Source: Rhodospirillaceae bacterium (GTDB lineage: Bacteria; Pseudomonadota; Alphaproteobacteria; Bin65). Taken from it: DNA of 64,000 nucleotides. This document shows positions 33,358 through 42,336 of the stretch, piece after piece. The notes beneath the pieces were generated by a model. The model ran no database searches, was not told where the DNA came from, and worked only from the letters and a program-made list of their open reading frames with translations. Location: the NCBI GenBank assembly GCA_028819475.1, contig JAPPLJ010000050.1:62001-126000 (forward strand). Direction: 5' to 3'. Made by a program: the position numbers and the translations under genes. Numbering within the stretch: the stretch's first letter is position 1; every line of letters begins with the position of its first letter.

Positions 33358-34287
33358 ATGGCGGGCAGCGACGGCAGCAGGTTCGGCGAAAGGTTCGGGG
33401 GCCGCGCGGCGGTTATCACCGGCGGCGCGAGCGGCATCGGCCGGGCGGCGGTGCTGCGGTTTCTGGAGGAGGGCGCAAGCGTCACCTTCGCCGACCTGAA
33501 CGACGCCAACGCCGAAGGGACGCTTGCCCTGGCGCGCGCCGCCGGCCATGGCGACCGCATTGCCTACGTCCGGGCCGACGTGACCGACGAAGCGGCGGTG
33601 AAAGACTGCTTCGAGGCCGCCGCCGCCCGCTGGGGCCGGCTCGACGTGGCCTTCCTCAACGCCGGCGTCGGCGGCGCCATCGGGCCGGTCACCGAGACCA
33701 CGGTGGCGGAGTGGGACACCAGCTTCGCCTTCCTGGTGCGCAGCGTGTTCCTCGGCGCGAAGCACGCCGTGCCGGCGATGAGGGCCAATCCGCCCCGGCC
33801 CGATGGCAGCCCCGGCGGCGTTCCCGCGGGCGGCGCCATCGTCGCGACCGGCAGCGTCGCCGGCCTGTCCGGCGGCGGCGGGCCGCACGCCTATTCGGCG
33901 GCCAAGGCGGCGGTGATCAATCTCGTGCGCAGTCTCGCGCTCGAACTGGCGTCCTGGCGCATCCGGGTGAACGGCGTGGCGCCGGGCCTGATCGATACGC
34001 CGCTCGCCCACGGCGGCGATCCATCGCGCCTGCCGGACATGAGCGAACGCCAGCCCTGGCCCGACCGCGGCCGGCCGGAAGACATCGCCGCCGCCGCGGC
34101 CTTCCTCGCCTCCGACGACGCCCGCTTCATCACCGGCGAGACCATTACCGTCGACGGCGGCGTGATGGCCAACAGCAGCAACATCTGGGGCCTCGGGGAG
34201 AATTGCCGCTTCCTCCAGAAGGCCGGGCTGAACAAGGGCACGACCGGGTTGGAGAACATCGTGCGCGACCTGGGCGAGGCCCCGTAG
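33358..34287 (+). CDS. Short-chain dehydrogenase/reductase (SDR)
   Basis: A 309-residue classical SDR. The NAD(P)-binding motif TGGASGIG lies near residue 20, followed by D-V (RADVTDEA), the NAG motif LNAGVGG and catalytic Ser with Tyr-x3-Lys in YSAAKAA. The FITGETITVDGGVMANSS ending is typical. Acidic residues in FADLND at the end of beta-2 favour NAD over NADP. The C-terminus is about 35 residues longer than usual. It is encoded alone between cysS and secG; the substrate is unknown. Confidence 0.88.
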   Translation: MAGSDGSRFGERFGGRAAVITGGASGIGRAAVLRFLEEGASVTFADLNDANAEGTLALARAAGHGDRIAYVRADVTDEAAVKDCFEAAAARWGRLDVAFLNAGVGGAIGPVTETTVAEWDTSFAFLVRSVFLGAKHAVPAMRANPPRPDGSPGGVPAGGAIVATGSVAGLSGGGGPHAYSAAKAAVINLVRSLALELASWRIRVNGVAPGLIDTPLAHGGDPSRLPDMSERQPWPDRGRPEDIAAAAAFLASDDARFITGETITVDGGVMANSSNIWGLGENCRFLQKAGLNKGTTGLENIVRDLGEAP

Positions 34288-34454
34288 CGGAGACCGGCCG
34301 GCCCGGCCCGCGGCGCGGCCGCTTACCGCAGCCGGCGATGCCGTCGCATATGGATTTTTCGCCGGCAAGCGCCTATATGCCCGCCATCCGGCGCACCGCC
34401 CGCACGCAGGAATCGCCGCCCAGAATCACCGCACAGAATCGCCGCAGACCGGAT

Positions 34455-34805
34455 ATGGAACTCATTCTCCTGATCGTTCACCTGATTCTCGCCGTCGCGC
34501 TGATCGGCGTCGTCCTGCTGCAGCGCAGCGAGGGCGGGGCGCTCGGCATCGGCGGCGGCGGCGGCGGCGGCGGGATGAGCGGCTTCCTGACCGGCGCTGC
34601 GACCGCCAACCTGCTGACACGGGCGACCGCCGTGATCGCGGCGCTCTTCATCGCCTCCAGCATGGGGCTCGCCATCATGTCGGGCAACAAGCGCGCGCCG
34701 ACCAGCGTGGTCACCGGCACGGGCAGTACGGCGCCGGCAACGCAGCAGGACGCCGGATCGGCCCCCGCGGTTCCGCCCGCCGAACCCGCAAAACCGCAGA
34801 ACTGA
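34455..34805 (+). CDS. secG: Preprotein translocase subunit SecG
   Basis: A 116-residue inner-membrane protein with two hydrophobic segments (about 3-20 and 54-74). Between them is the family's VVLLQRSEGGALG followed by an unusually long Gly run and MSGFLTG. A Pro/Ala-rich tail is typical of alphaproteobacterial SecG. ATG 34455 reads MELILLIVHL. SecG supports SecYE-dependent export. The position before pyrG is the common alphaproteobacterial order. Confidence 0.95.
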   Translation: MELILLIVHLILAVALIGVVLLQRSEGGALGIGGGGGGGGMSGFLTGAATANLLTRATAVIAALFIASSMGLAIMSGNKRAPTSVVTGTGSTAPATQQDAGSAPAVPPAEPAKPQN

Positions 34806-34969
34806 GCGGTGGCGGCAGCGCGCTTCTGCCGACCGCCCGCCCCGATACTCTCATTGCCCCACCGCCCTGCGGGCCGGGTTCGCTGCGCGGCCCACACAGA
34901 CTTCCCGATTAATTTATCGCGGCTTTTCCGGCCGCACCGGGGATGGTACGCTGCCGTCCCGTCATGGCC

Positions 34970-36595
34970 ATGACGCGGTTCATCTTCATTACCGGCGGGG
35001 TGACGTCGTCGCTCGGCAAGGGGCTGGCTTCGGCGGCGCTGGGCGCGCTGCTCCAGGCCCGGGGCTACACGGTCCGCCTGCGCAAGCTCGATCCCTATCT
35101 CAACGTCGATCCGGGCACGATGAGCCCGTATCAGCACGGCGAGGTCTTCGTGACCGACGACGGGGCGGAGACCGATCTCGATCTTGGCCATTACGAGCGC
35201 TTTACCGGGGTGCCGGCGCGCCGGACCGACAGTTTCAGCGCGGGGCAGGTTTATCAAAACGTGCTCGCACGGGAGCGGCGGGGCGACTATCTGGGCGCGA
35301 CCGTGCAGGTCATCCCCCATGTCACCGACATGATCCGGGAAATGGTGCTGCGCGATACCGACGGCATGGATTTCGTGCTGTGCGAAATCGGCGGCACGGT
35401 CGGCGATATCGAGGGCCTGCCCTTCCTGGAGGCGATCCGGCAGCTCGGCAACGCGCTGGGCCGCGAACGCTCCATGTTCTGCCACCTCACCCTGGTGCCC
35501 TGGATCCCGTCGGCCGGCGAACTCAAGACCAAGCCGACCCAGCACAGCGTCAAGGAACTGCTCGGTCTCGGCATCCAGCCGGATATCCTGCTCTGCCGCT
35601 GCGACCGCGAGATTCCGGAAGGCGCGCGCCGCAAGATCGCCCTGTTCTGCAACATCGCCCACGACCGCGTGATCCAGGCGCTCGACGCCGAGACGATCTA
35701 CGACGTACCGCTCAGGCTGCACGCCGAGGGCTTCGACACCGCGGTCTGCCGCTATTTCGGGCTCGACGAGGCGGAGCCGGAGCTGCGGCAGTGGCAACGC
35801 ATCGTCGAGCGGGTCGTGCGGCCCGAGGGCCGGGTGACGATCGCCATCGCCGGCAAGTACACCGGCCTGCAAGATGCTTACAAATCGCTCGAGGAGGCGC
35901 TGACCCACGGCGGCATCGCCAACGACGCCAGGGTCGAACTGCGCTGGATCGATTCCGAGATTTTCGAACAGGAAGACCCGATTCCGCACCTGAGCGGCGT
36001 CAACGGCATCCTGGTGCCCGGCGGCTTCGGCGAGCGCGGCGCCGAAGGCAAGATCCTGGCCGCCCGCTTCGCCCGCGAACACGCGGTGCCCTATTTCGGC
36101 ATCTGCTTCGGCATGCAGATGGCGGTGATCGAGGCGGCGCGCTCCCTCGCCGGCATCGAGGCCGCGAATTCGACCGAGTTCGGCCCGACCGACGACCCGG
36201 TGGTCGGCACGATGACCGAATGGATGCGCGGCAACGAACTGGAGGTCCGCACGGCCGACGGCGACCTGGGCGGCACCATGCGCCTCGGCGCCTATCCGGC
36301 GAAGCTGGCGCGCGGCAGCAAGGTCCATTCGATCTATGGCGACACCACGATCAGCGAGCGCCACCGCCACCGCTACGAGGTCAACATCAACTATCTCGAG
36401 AAGCTGGAGGCGGCGGGGCTGCGCTTCTCCGGCCTGTCGCCGGACGGCGCCCTGCCGGAGATCGTCGAGCTGGAGGGCCATCCCTGGTTCGTCGGCGTCC
36501 AGTTCCACCCGGAGCTGAAAAGCCGCCCCTTCGCGCCGCACCCGCTGTTCATGTCCTTCATCAAGGCCGCCATCGACCAGAGCCGGCTGGTGTAG
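34970..36595 (+). CDS. pyrG: CTP synthase
   Basis: A 541-residue enzyme making CTP from UTP, ATP and glutamine. The synthetase domain starts [15 protein letters not shown]. The glutamine amidotransferase half carries the nucleophile Cys in FGICFGMQ and the His/Glu pair in [14 protein letters not shown] 34970 (MTRFIF) gives the usual alphaproteobacterial start; a second ATG six bases upstream adds two residues. It lies downstream of secG with a 164-bp gap. Confidence 0.97.
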   Translation: MTRFIFITGGVTSSLGKGLASAALGALLQARGYTVRLRKLDPYLNVDPGTMSPYQHGEVFVTDDGAETDLDLGHYERFTGVPARRTDSFSAGQVYQNVLARERRGDYLGATVQVIPHVTDMIREMVLRDTDGMDFVLCEIGGTVGDIEGLPFLEAIRQLGNALGRERSMFCHLTLVPWIPSAGELKTKPTQHSVKELLGLGIQPDILLCRCDREIPEGARRKIALFCNIAHDRVIQALDAETIYDVPLRLHAEGFDTAVCRYFGLDEAEPELRQWQRIVERVVRPEGRVTIAIAGKYTGLQDAYKSLEEALTHGGIANDARVELRWIDSEIFEQEDPIPHLSGVNGILVPGGFGERGAEGKILAARFAREHAVPYFGICFGMQMAVIEAARSLAGIEAANSTEFGPTDDPVVGTMTEWMRGNELEVRTADGDLGGTMRLGAYPAKLARGSKVHSIYGDTTISERHRHRYEVNINYLEKLEAAGLRFSGLSPDGALPEIVELEGHPWFVGVQFHPELKSRPFAPHPLFMSFIKAAIDQSRLV

Positions 36596-36663
36596 GGCGA
36601 GACGGCTCCCGTTCCGGTCGGCCGCACGGATTTGACGGGCACATATCAGACTATTAGGTTGGG

Positions 36664-36687
36664 CGTATAAACGTATAAGCGTCTATG
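36664..36687 (+). promoter_or_regulatory. Three 8-bp direct repeats before the antitoxin gene
   Basis: CGTATAAA, CGTATAAG and CGTCTATG follow one another with a period of 8 bp, ending 16 bp before the antitoxin ATG. Arrays like this are typical operators for ribbon-helix-helix antitoxins, so autorepression is likely. Confidence 0.45.
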
Positions 36688-36703
36688 CGCAAAAGGGGTG
36701 TCC

Positions 36704-36940
36704 ATGACCCGGTGGAATCTGTCCATTCCCGAAGAGACGGACCGGATGGTCCGCACCTTCCTGGCGCGCACGGGCGGCAGGAAAGGCGACCTGTCGCGCT
36801 TCGTGGACGACGCGGTGCGCCGCCGCGTGCTCGATCTCACCGTCCGGCAGATCAAGGAGCGGAACGCGCCGTTCGACCAGACGGAAATTCTCGGTCTCAT
36901 CGACGAGGAAGTAAGCGCCGCCCGTGCGGGTCGTCCTTGA
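36704..36940 (+). CDS. Ribbon-helix-helix antitoxin
   Basis: A 78-residue CopG/RHH-type DNA-binding protein. The beta-strand RWNLSIPEET is followed by helices (TDRMVRTFLARTG and LSRFVDDAVRRRVL), and the C-terminal third (QIKERNAPFDQTEILGLIDEEV) should wrap the toxin. ATG 36704 is chosen over GTG 36698 because AAAAGGGG sits at the right spacing. The stop overlaps the start of a truncated PIN gene by 17 bp, the normal arrangement of such pairs. Confidence 0.8.
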   Translation: MTRWNLSIPEETDRMVRTFLARTGGRKGDLSRFVDDAVRRRVLDLTVRQIKERNAPFDQTEILGLIDEEVSAARAGRP

Positions 36941-37010
36941 CACCAACATCCTGATCGGCGCCCTGATCACCAGGGATACGCCGCCGGACAGGCTGTATCG
37001 GGCGAAATGA
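36924..37010 (+). pseudogene. Truncated PIN-domain toxin
   Basis: GTG 36924 opens 28 codons reading MRVVLDTNILIGALITRDTP and eight more residues, then TGA at 37008. The start is a clear PIN-domain N-terminus, with the first catalytic Asp in LDTN. A full toxin needs about 130 residues, with later acidic residues missing here. The frame ends just where G+C drops sharply, so an insertion or deletion has removed the remainder. The antitoxin remains intact. Confidence 0.75.
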
Positions 37011-37089
37011 AGACCGTGGAATCAACTTGTCATGCAACTTGTCCAAATTTAACTGAGTTATTTTTCATTCGGTCGTTATGTTCTATTAA

Positions 37090-37701
37090 ATGGGCGACAG
37101 TATTTTGCTGAACATCAAACCATTCCAAGATCTTTACTTGACATTGGGTCTTTTAGTGCCTGGTTTAATTGTATTGTTCGTTCGTTCGCAATTTGTGACA
37201 GGTCGGAACCAACCTCACACAGAGGCGTTTCTTTCCTATCTGGTTGTTTCTGCAATATACTATGCCATTGCTTTTCCTATCATTGATTTTTTTCAGTCAA
37301 TTGAAATCTCGCAGTACATAAATTTACTTGGCTGGTTAATTTTGGTTTTTATCGGCCCTGCAGGGCTTGGCTTATTGCTTGGAGTAAACGTGCAGTATGA
37401 CCTTCTTCGACGCTTGCTTCGAAAATGTGGTTTAAATCCAGTCCACGCGATGCCCACCGCTTGGGATTGGAAGTTTGGAAGTATGGAATCACAATGGGTT
37501 CTTGTCACTCTCAAGGACGGGACCCGTTTTGCAGGATTTTACGGCGCGAAGTCTTTCGCTTCTTCTGATCCGAAAGAACGTGACATCTATATTCAATGGA
37601 TATACGATATAGATCCAAATGACGTGTGGAAGTCTCGTAATGAGAACGGCGTTCTCATTTCCCCGGACGAAGTTCAGACGATTGAGTTTTGGCCATTTTG
37701 A
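37090..37701 (+). CDS. DUF6338-like membrane protein
   Basis: A 203-residue protein. Three hydrophobic segments (about 13-31, 47-65 and 78-99) are followed by a soluble domain with WVLVTLKDGTRFAGFYG near residue 137 and YIQWIYDID near 177. The second part resembles a small SH3-like beta domain; together they fit the DUF6338 family. Codon use is AT-rich, unlike its neighbours, showing recent acquisition. Its stop is 17 bp before the start of a small gene with a strong RBS, implying a two-gene unit. The function is unknown. Confidence 0.7.
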   Translation: MGDSILLNIKPFQDLYLTLGLLVPGLIVLFVRSQFVTGRNQPHTEAFLSYLVVSAIYYAIAFPIIDFFQSIEISQYINLLGWLILVFIGPAGLGLLLGVNVQYDLLRRLLRKCGLNPVHAMPTAWDWKFGSMESQWVLVTLKDGTRFAGFYGAKSFASSDPKERDIYIQWIYDIDPNDVWKSRNENGVLISPDEVQTIEFWPF

Positions 37702-37718
37702 TTCAAAGGAGGAAAGCA

Positions 37719-37898
37719 GTGACTAAAGATGACAAGCCGACAGCAGCACGACAGCCGATAAGTGAAGGGTACCAGCCAAAGGTTGTAAAGAGGGGCTATC
37801 AACCAAAACCACAGGGTGGACACCAACCGACAAGTCACGGCGCTCCATCTAAACCGCCATCCAATCCACCGAACAAAGGGACCGGCGGGAAAAAGTGA
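37719..37898 (+). CDS. Small basic YQP-repeat protein
   Basis: A 59-residue protein starting at GTG 37719, directly after the strong ribosome site AAAGGAGG (37705-37712). It contains three related motifs (GYQPK, GYQPK, HQPT), then a Pro/Lys/Gly-rich tail ending GTGGKK. It has no hydrophobic segment, and a disordered, basic peptide is expected. Tight linkage to the DUF6338-like gene suggests the two act together. No known domain is seen. Confidence 0.65.
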   Translation: MTKDDKPTAARQPISEGYQPKVVKRGYQPKPQGGHQPTSHGAPSKPPSNPPNKGTGGKK

Positions 37899-38074
37899 GG
37901 GGAATATATTTAATTTAGCATGTTCAATAGCTGCTGGCTATCCCGAGTTGGAAAACACCTTCTAACATTACGCAAGCCTGTCAGGAGTCTCGTTTGCATA
38001 GTGCGCCCCTTGCTATGACGGTGCATTCAGTCCGTACCACTTGGGGCAGCACTGCAATCTGCCCGTTTCGCCCG

Positions 38075-39658
38075 CTACGGATAGTAGCGCCTTAACGCCC
38101 GCAGATCGGCGGAGATGCGGGCGCGGACGACCCGGGCCTCGGCCTTCGCCGATTCCTTCGGGCCGACCGTGACGCCGGTATCGAGTTCGAACGAGCCGTG
38201 GGGGCCGAGGCCGTGCAATTGCAGCCGGTTCCAGACCGGGCGGTTGCCGACGCTGCCGCTCAGGCTGACCGTGATGCCGGTGATGCGGTAGCCCGACCGG
38301 TTGGACACCCGCACGAGCAGCCGCCGGAACCGGAAGACCGGCCGCGCCGAGACGTAGCGCCCCGGGTTATCCGCGATGTCGAGCATGGCGTGGCGCGCCC
38401 GCGCCGCCTCGCCGACATCGCCCTTGGCGTTGGCCGCTGCCGCGAACAGGGTCTTGGCCGCGGACCGGTTGCCGCTTTCCAGTTGCAGGGTGCCGAGGGC
38501 GTAGCCGGCCAGCGACGTCGGCAGGAGGCCGTAGCTGTATCTGAGATCGCTTCGGGACCGGGCGCCGTTGCCGAGCGCCGACCAGGCGAGGCCGCGGCCG
38601 AGAAAGTGCTCGTAGAAGCCCGAGTCGCGGCGGATCGCGTTGTCATAGGCTGCAACGGCTGCCTCGTAGCGGCCCATGCGGGCGAGGATCTGGCCCTTGA
38701 GGCCGCGGAACTGCGCCTCCTGCGGCACGCGGGCGATGGCTCTCTCGATCAGGGGCAGGGCGCTCGCCGGCGCCGCCGCCATGACCCGGCGCGCCTTGTC
38801 CGCCGCGGCGTAGGCCGGCTTGCGCGTGCGCAGCCAGGCGAGTTGGACGTCGTAGCGTTTGCGGCCGAGGTCGCCGCCCGGCGGGTATTTCCTGAGCGCC
38901 TTGCGGTTGTTCTTGACCCGCTCCTTCGACGGCGGATGGGTCGCGAACAGGCCGGTCAGCCAGTCCTGCCGCCGCCCCTTGCTGAGCGCCAGGAACTTCT
39001 GCTGCAGGGTGACGGCAGCGCGCGTGTCGTAGCCCGCCCTGTGCATGTATTTCATGCCGTAGAAATCGGCCTCGCGCTCCGCACCCCGGCTGTAGCTCCG
39101 GTTGATGAGCTGGAAGGCGAGGCCGGAGCCGCCGAGGATGTAGTTGATGTGGCGCGAATCCCGGCCGGCCAGCGCGATGGCGATCTGCGCAACGCCGAAC
39201 AGCAGGTTGCGGGTCAGCGCCTGGCCGCCGTGGCGCGCGGCGGCGTGGACGACCTCGTGGGACAGCACGGCGGCGAGCTCGGCCTCGTTCTCCATCTCCA
39301 TGAGCAGGCCGCGGTTGATGCCGATCTTGCCGCCGGGCAGGGCCCAGGCGTTGGGCACGCTGTTGTTGATGACGACGAACTCGTAGGGCAGCTTCGTCCG
39401 GTCGCTCTTGCGCGCGACCCGCCGGCCGACCTCCCGGACATAGGCGCCAAGCTTCGGATCGGTCTTGAAGCGCCCGCCCTGGGCCTGCTGCAACGGCCCG
39501 TAATGCTGCTTGCCGAGATTGATCTCGTCCCGCGTCGAATAGGGCGCAAACTCCTTCTCGCCGGTGACGGGGTTCTTCGAGCAGCCGGCGAGCACCGCCG
39601 CCGCGAGGAGAAGGGCAAGGGGGAGGGCGGGCTTTGTGCGGCGAAAGGCCGGCGTCAT
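38075..39658 (-). CDS. M48 metalloprotease lipoprotein with TPR region
   Basis: A 527-residue periplasmic protease. The lipobox is LAGC with Cys at residue 26. The zinc site HEVVH is at 134-138, with a later READFYG glutamate as third ligand. A TPR-like region covers about 300-430 (AIARVPQEAQFRGLKGQIL, then repeats), and a beta-rich tail ends RRYYP. The overall form is that of BepA/YfgC-like proteases that watch over outer-membrane assembly. ATG 39658 gives a clean signal peptide. It is divergent from the UbiD-family gene across a 213-bp gap. Confidence 0.88.
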   Translation of the reverse strand: MTPAFRRTKPALPLALLLAAAVLAGCSKNPVTGEKEFAPYSTRDEINLGKQHYGPLQQAQGGRFKTDPKLGAYVREVGRRVARKSDRTKLPYEFVVINNSVPNAWALPGGKIGINRGLLMEMENEAELAAVLSHEVVHAAARHGGQALTRNLLFGVAQIAIALAGRDSRHINYILGGSGLAFQLINRSYSRGAEREADFYGMKYMHRAGYDTRAAVTLQQKFLALSKGRRQDWLTGLFATHPPSKERVKNNRKALRKYPPGGDLGRKRYDVQLAWLRTRKPAYAAADKARRVMAAAPASALPLIERAIARVPQEAQFRGLKGQILARMGRYEAAVAAYDNAIRRDSGFYEHFLGRGLAWSALGNGARSRSDLRYSYGLLPTSLAGYALGTLQLESGNRSAAKTLFAAAANAKGDVGEAARARHAMLDIADNPGRYVSARPVFRFRRLLVRVSNRSGYRITGITVSLSGSVGNRPVWNRLQLHGLGPHGSFELDTGVTVGPKESAKAEARVVRARISADLRALRRYYP

Positions 39659-39871
39659 CGTAATGCCTTGCTGTAACTTGGACGAATGAACGGATGGTTT
39701 CGAAGGGTCCGGCACCCGGCCCGGCACATTGTGCCAATTTTCCGCTGAATGTCGATTTTCTTGCCGCCCTCGCCTTCGATGCGCGCCCATGCCCCTCTGA
39801 CAAAAAATGTTGCGCCGTCGCGGAGACGGCGACAGAAAGGACTGGCGCCAGATGCCGAACCGGAGAAAGAC

Positions 39872-41290
39872 ATGAACCTGATGCAGACGCCGGCGGCCGC
39901 CGAACAGGCCGGCGCGACCCGGCCGGACAAGGATTTGCGCGGTTTTTTTGACGTCAACGCCGATGCGGTTACCGTTGTCCGCAAGCCGGTGAGCATCGAC
40001 CATGTCGGCGCCTTGGCGGCCCAGAGCGAGCGGCCGATCCTGTTCGAGAATATCGCGGAATATCCCGATTTCCGCCTGTGCGATATCCTGGTCAAGCACC
40101 GCTGGCTGCAGGCCCGCGCGCTGGGTGTCGCGCCGGAAGATTATCTGCCGACGCTGGCCCGGCGCCTGCGCATGCCGCCGCGCGGGCTTGTGACGGTCGA
40201 GACCGGACCGGTCAAGGAGGTGGTTCTGACCGGCGCGAAGGCCGACCTCTCGAAACTGCCGGTGCCCTTCCATACCGATATCGAGAAATACCCGTTTATC
40301 ACGGCCTTGACGCTCGTGAAGGATCCGGAGACCGGCTTCTACAACACGTCCCATGCCGGAACGAACCCGGTCGGACCGCGGCGCGGCCTCACCAGTTTCA
40401 TCACGCCCCACACCCAGATCGTCATGGCCCGGTATCGCCGGATGGGCCGCAAGACCATGCCGATCGCCTTTTGCTTCGGCGTGCATCCGGCGATGGAAAT
40501 TGTGGCCAACTTCTCGGGCCTGCACATGGATCTATGGGGCGAGATGGAGATGGTCGGCACCGTCATGGATATGGATGTCGAAATGGTGCCGTGCGAGACA
40601 ATCGATCTGACCGTGCCCGCGCATGCGGAGATCGTCGTCGAGGGCGAGGTGAACCTGGAGGACGTTTTCGACGAGGAAGAGATCATCGCGCCGACCATGT
40701 ACGCGCTGCCCAAGAAACAGAAGCTGCCGGAAATCGCGGTTACCGCCGTCACGATGCGCGCCGACCGCCCGATATACCGCAATCACCAAGTCGTGCCCGA
40801 AACCGATCATCAGGTGCTGCCACGGCTGTGCCACGAGGCCGTGCTCTACAACCGGCTCAGCGAAATGGGCCTCGACGTCCACGATGTGCGATTTCCGACC
40901 TGGGGCGCGGCGGTTTCCTGCGTCGTCAAGATCGACTATCCGCGCCAGGGATTCGTCAACGACGCGCTGATGCAGTGCATGGGCGCGCCCTGGCTGAATA
41001 CGAAGATGGTGGTGGCGGTCAGCCCCGACACCGATATCGACAACCCGGCCGACGTCTATTTCGCCATCGCTTCGCGGGTCGATCCGGCGCGCGACATCGT
41101 CATCGTACCGAACACGCGGGCCAATTTCGGCGATCCCTCCGGCGCGCCGGTCGACGGCGTCTATCCGCACCGGGTGGTCGGCAAGATCGGCATCGACGCC
41201 ACCCGCAAGCCGCGGCACAACCCTGCCGACTTCGACCGGGCCTGGCCGAAGGGCTGGGGCACGGTCGATCTGGCAGACTATCTGGATTGA
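39872..41290 (+). CDS. UbiD-family decarboxylase
   Basis: A 472-residue UbiD-type enzyme, a family that uses prenylated FMN to (de)carboxylate aromatic, heteroaromatic or unsaturated acids. Landmarks are FENIAEYPDFRLCDIL, PVPFHTDIEKYPFITALTL, an ANFSGLHMDLWGEMEM stretch and the C-terminal PSGAPVDGVYPHRVVGKIGIDATRK. No ubiX (prFMN synthase) gene is adjacent, so prFMN is supplied elsewhere. The ATG at 39872 is used because homology begins shortly after it. A 33-bp gap separates it from the AhpD-glutaredoxin fusion gene, probably one operon. Confidence 0.85.
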   Translation: MNLMQTPAAAEQAGATRPDKDLRGFFDVNADAVTVVRKPVSIDHVGALAAQSERPILFENIAEYPDFRLCDILVKHRWLQARALGVAPEDYLPTLARRLRMPPRGLVTVETGPVKEVVLTGAKADLSKLPVPFHTDIEKYPFITALTLVKDPETGFYNTSHAGTNPVGPRRGLTSFITPHTQIVMARYRRMGRKTMPIAFCFGVHPAMEIVANFSGLHMDLWGEMEMVGTVMDMDVEMVPCETIDLTVPAHAEIVVEGEVNLEDVFDEEEIIAPTMYALPKKQKLPEIAVTAVTMRADRPIYRNHQVVPETDHQVLPRLCHEAVLYNRLSEMGLDVHDVRFPTWGAAVSCVVKIDYPRQGFVNDALMQCMGAPWLNTKMVVAVSPDTDIDNPADVYFAIASRVDPARDIVIVPNTRANFGDPSGAPVDGVYPHRVVGKIGIDATRKPRHNPADFDRAWPKGWGTVDLADYLD

Positions 41291-41323
41291 GAGCGGGGCG
41301 GATCGCAGAGAAGAGGCACGGTC

Positions 41324-42289
41324 ATGAGCGAAGCCGGCAGCATGGAATCAGATCCGGTCGTTCCTTATGCCGATCCGGCCGGCCTGCCGCCGGCCCTGCG
41401 CGCGGCGATCGAGGCCTACGCGGAGCGTATGGGCTTTCTGCCGAACGCGCTGAAGCTCTACATGCACCGGCCGGAAATCCTGCGCTGCCTGATCGAGCTC
41501 AACAACACGGTTATGCGCGATGAGTCCGGCCATCTCGACGAGGGGTTGAAACGGCGCGTCGCGGCGGTCTGCAGCGCGCTCAACCGCAGCCCCTATTGCG
41601 TCGCGCACAACGCCAACACGCTGAAGACCGACGCGGACGGGGACGGCGAGGGCTGGGGCCATACCGACGCGCAGGTCCGCGCCCTGCTCGATCCGGCCTA
41701 CGAGCCGGACGATCCGGTCGAGAGCGCGTGCCTCGCTTTCGCGCGGGCGGCGACGCGCGACCCGTCGGACGTTCCCCAGGCCGTTATCGCCCGCCTGACG
41801 GACGCGCTGACGCCGCCCCAGGCGATCGAGCTGGCCTGCGTCGTCGGGTTCTGGCGCATGTACAACGCCATCCATGAAAGCCTCTATGTACCGCTCGAGG
41901 ACGAACTGCTCGGCGGCGGGGATTTCAACAGCGACGAGCTGCTGGGCGAGACTGCCGGCGCAGGCCGCGTGGCGGACGGCGCAGGCCGTGCTATGCCCGC
42001 CGCACAGGCAAGGGTCGAGATCTACACGATGGCCGGCTGTTCCTTCTGCCGCCGGGCCAAGCGGATGCTCGAAGGACGGGGCGCGGCTTTCGCCGAATAT
42101 CGCATCGAGAGCGATGAGACGCTGCTGGCGGAAATGGTCGACCGGTCCGGCGGCCGGCGGACCGTTCCCCAGATTTTCATCGACGGCGCCCATAAAGGCG
42201 GTATGGACGACCTGCAGGCGCTCGCGAAGACCGGCGAGCTCGACACCCGGCTAGGCACGGCGGCTTGGCGGCGGACGGCGTCAGGATAG
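41324..42289 (+). CDS. AhpD-like (CMD) domain fused to glutaredoxin
   Basis: A 321-residue two-domain protein. Residues about 20-200 form a carboxymuconolactone decarboxylase/AhpD-like domain whose active motif is C92-V-A-H95 in SPYCVAHN, the peroxidase-related variant with one cysteine. A linker (about 205-228) leads to a class I glutaredoxin domain with C239-S-F-C242, cis-proline in RTVPQIF and the GSH-binding GGMDDL. The glutaredoxin part likely reduces the AhpD-like cysteine in cis. It is downstream of the UbiD-family gene, suggesting a substrate- or peroxide-linked role in the same pathway. Confidence 0.85.
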   Translation: MSEAGSMESDPVVPYADPAGLPPALRAAIEAYAERMGFLPNALKLYMHRPEILRCLIELNNTVMRDESGHLDEGLKRRVAAVCSALNRSPYCVAHNANTLKTDADGDGEGWGHTDAQVRALLDPAYEPDDPVESACLAFARAATRDPSDVPQAVIARLTDALTPPQAIELACVVGFWRMYNAIHESLYVPLEDELLGGGDFNSDELLGETAGAGRVADGAGRAMPAAQARVEIYTMAGCSFCRRAKRMLEGRGAAFAEYRIESDETLLAEMVDRSGGRRTVPQIFIDGAHKGGMDDLQALAKTGELDTRLGTAAWRRTASG

Positions 42290-42336
42290 ACTGCGTCTCC
42301 GCAATGGAATTCGCGAATTCGCGCGCCGACCGCCCC

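Larger units (their letters stand above)
37011..38074. other. AT-rich island with two accessory genes
   Basis: About 1.06 kb of markedly lower G+C lies between the broken PIN gene and the M48 protease gene. It carries a DUF6338-like membrane protein and a small repeat protein. The left edge holds two AACTTGTC copies (37024-37031, 37036-37043). No integrase, transposase or flanking direct repeat was found. The last 176 bp (37899-38074) grade back to chromosomal composition and hold no gene. Confidence 0.65.
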
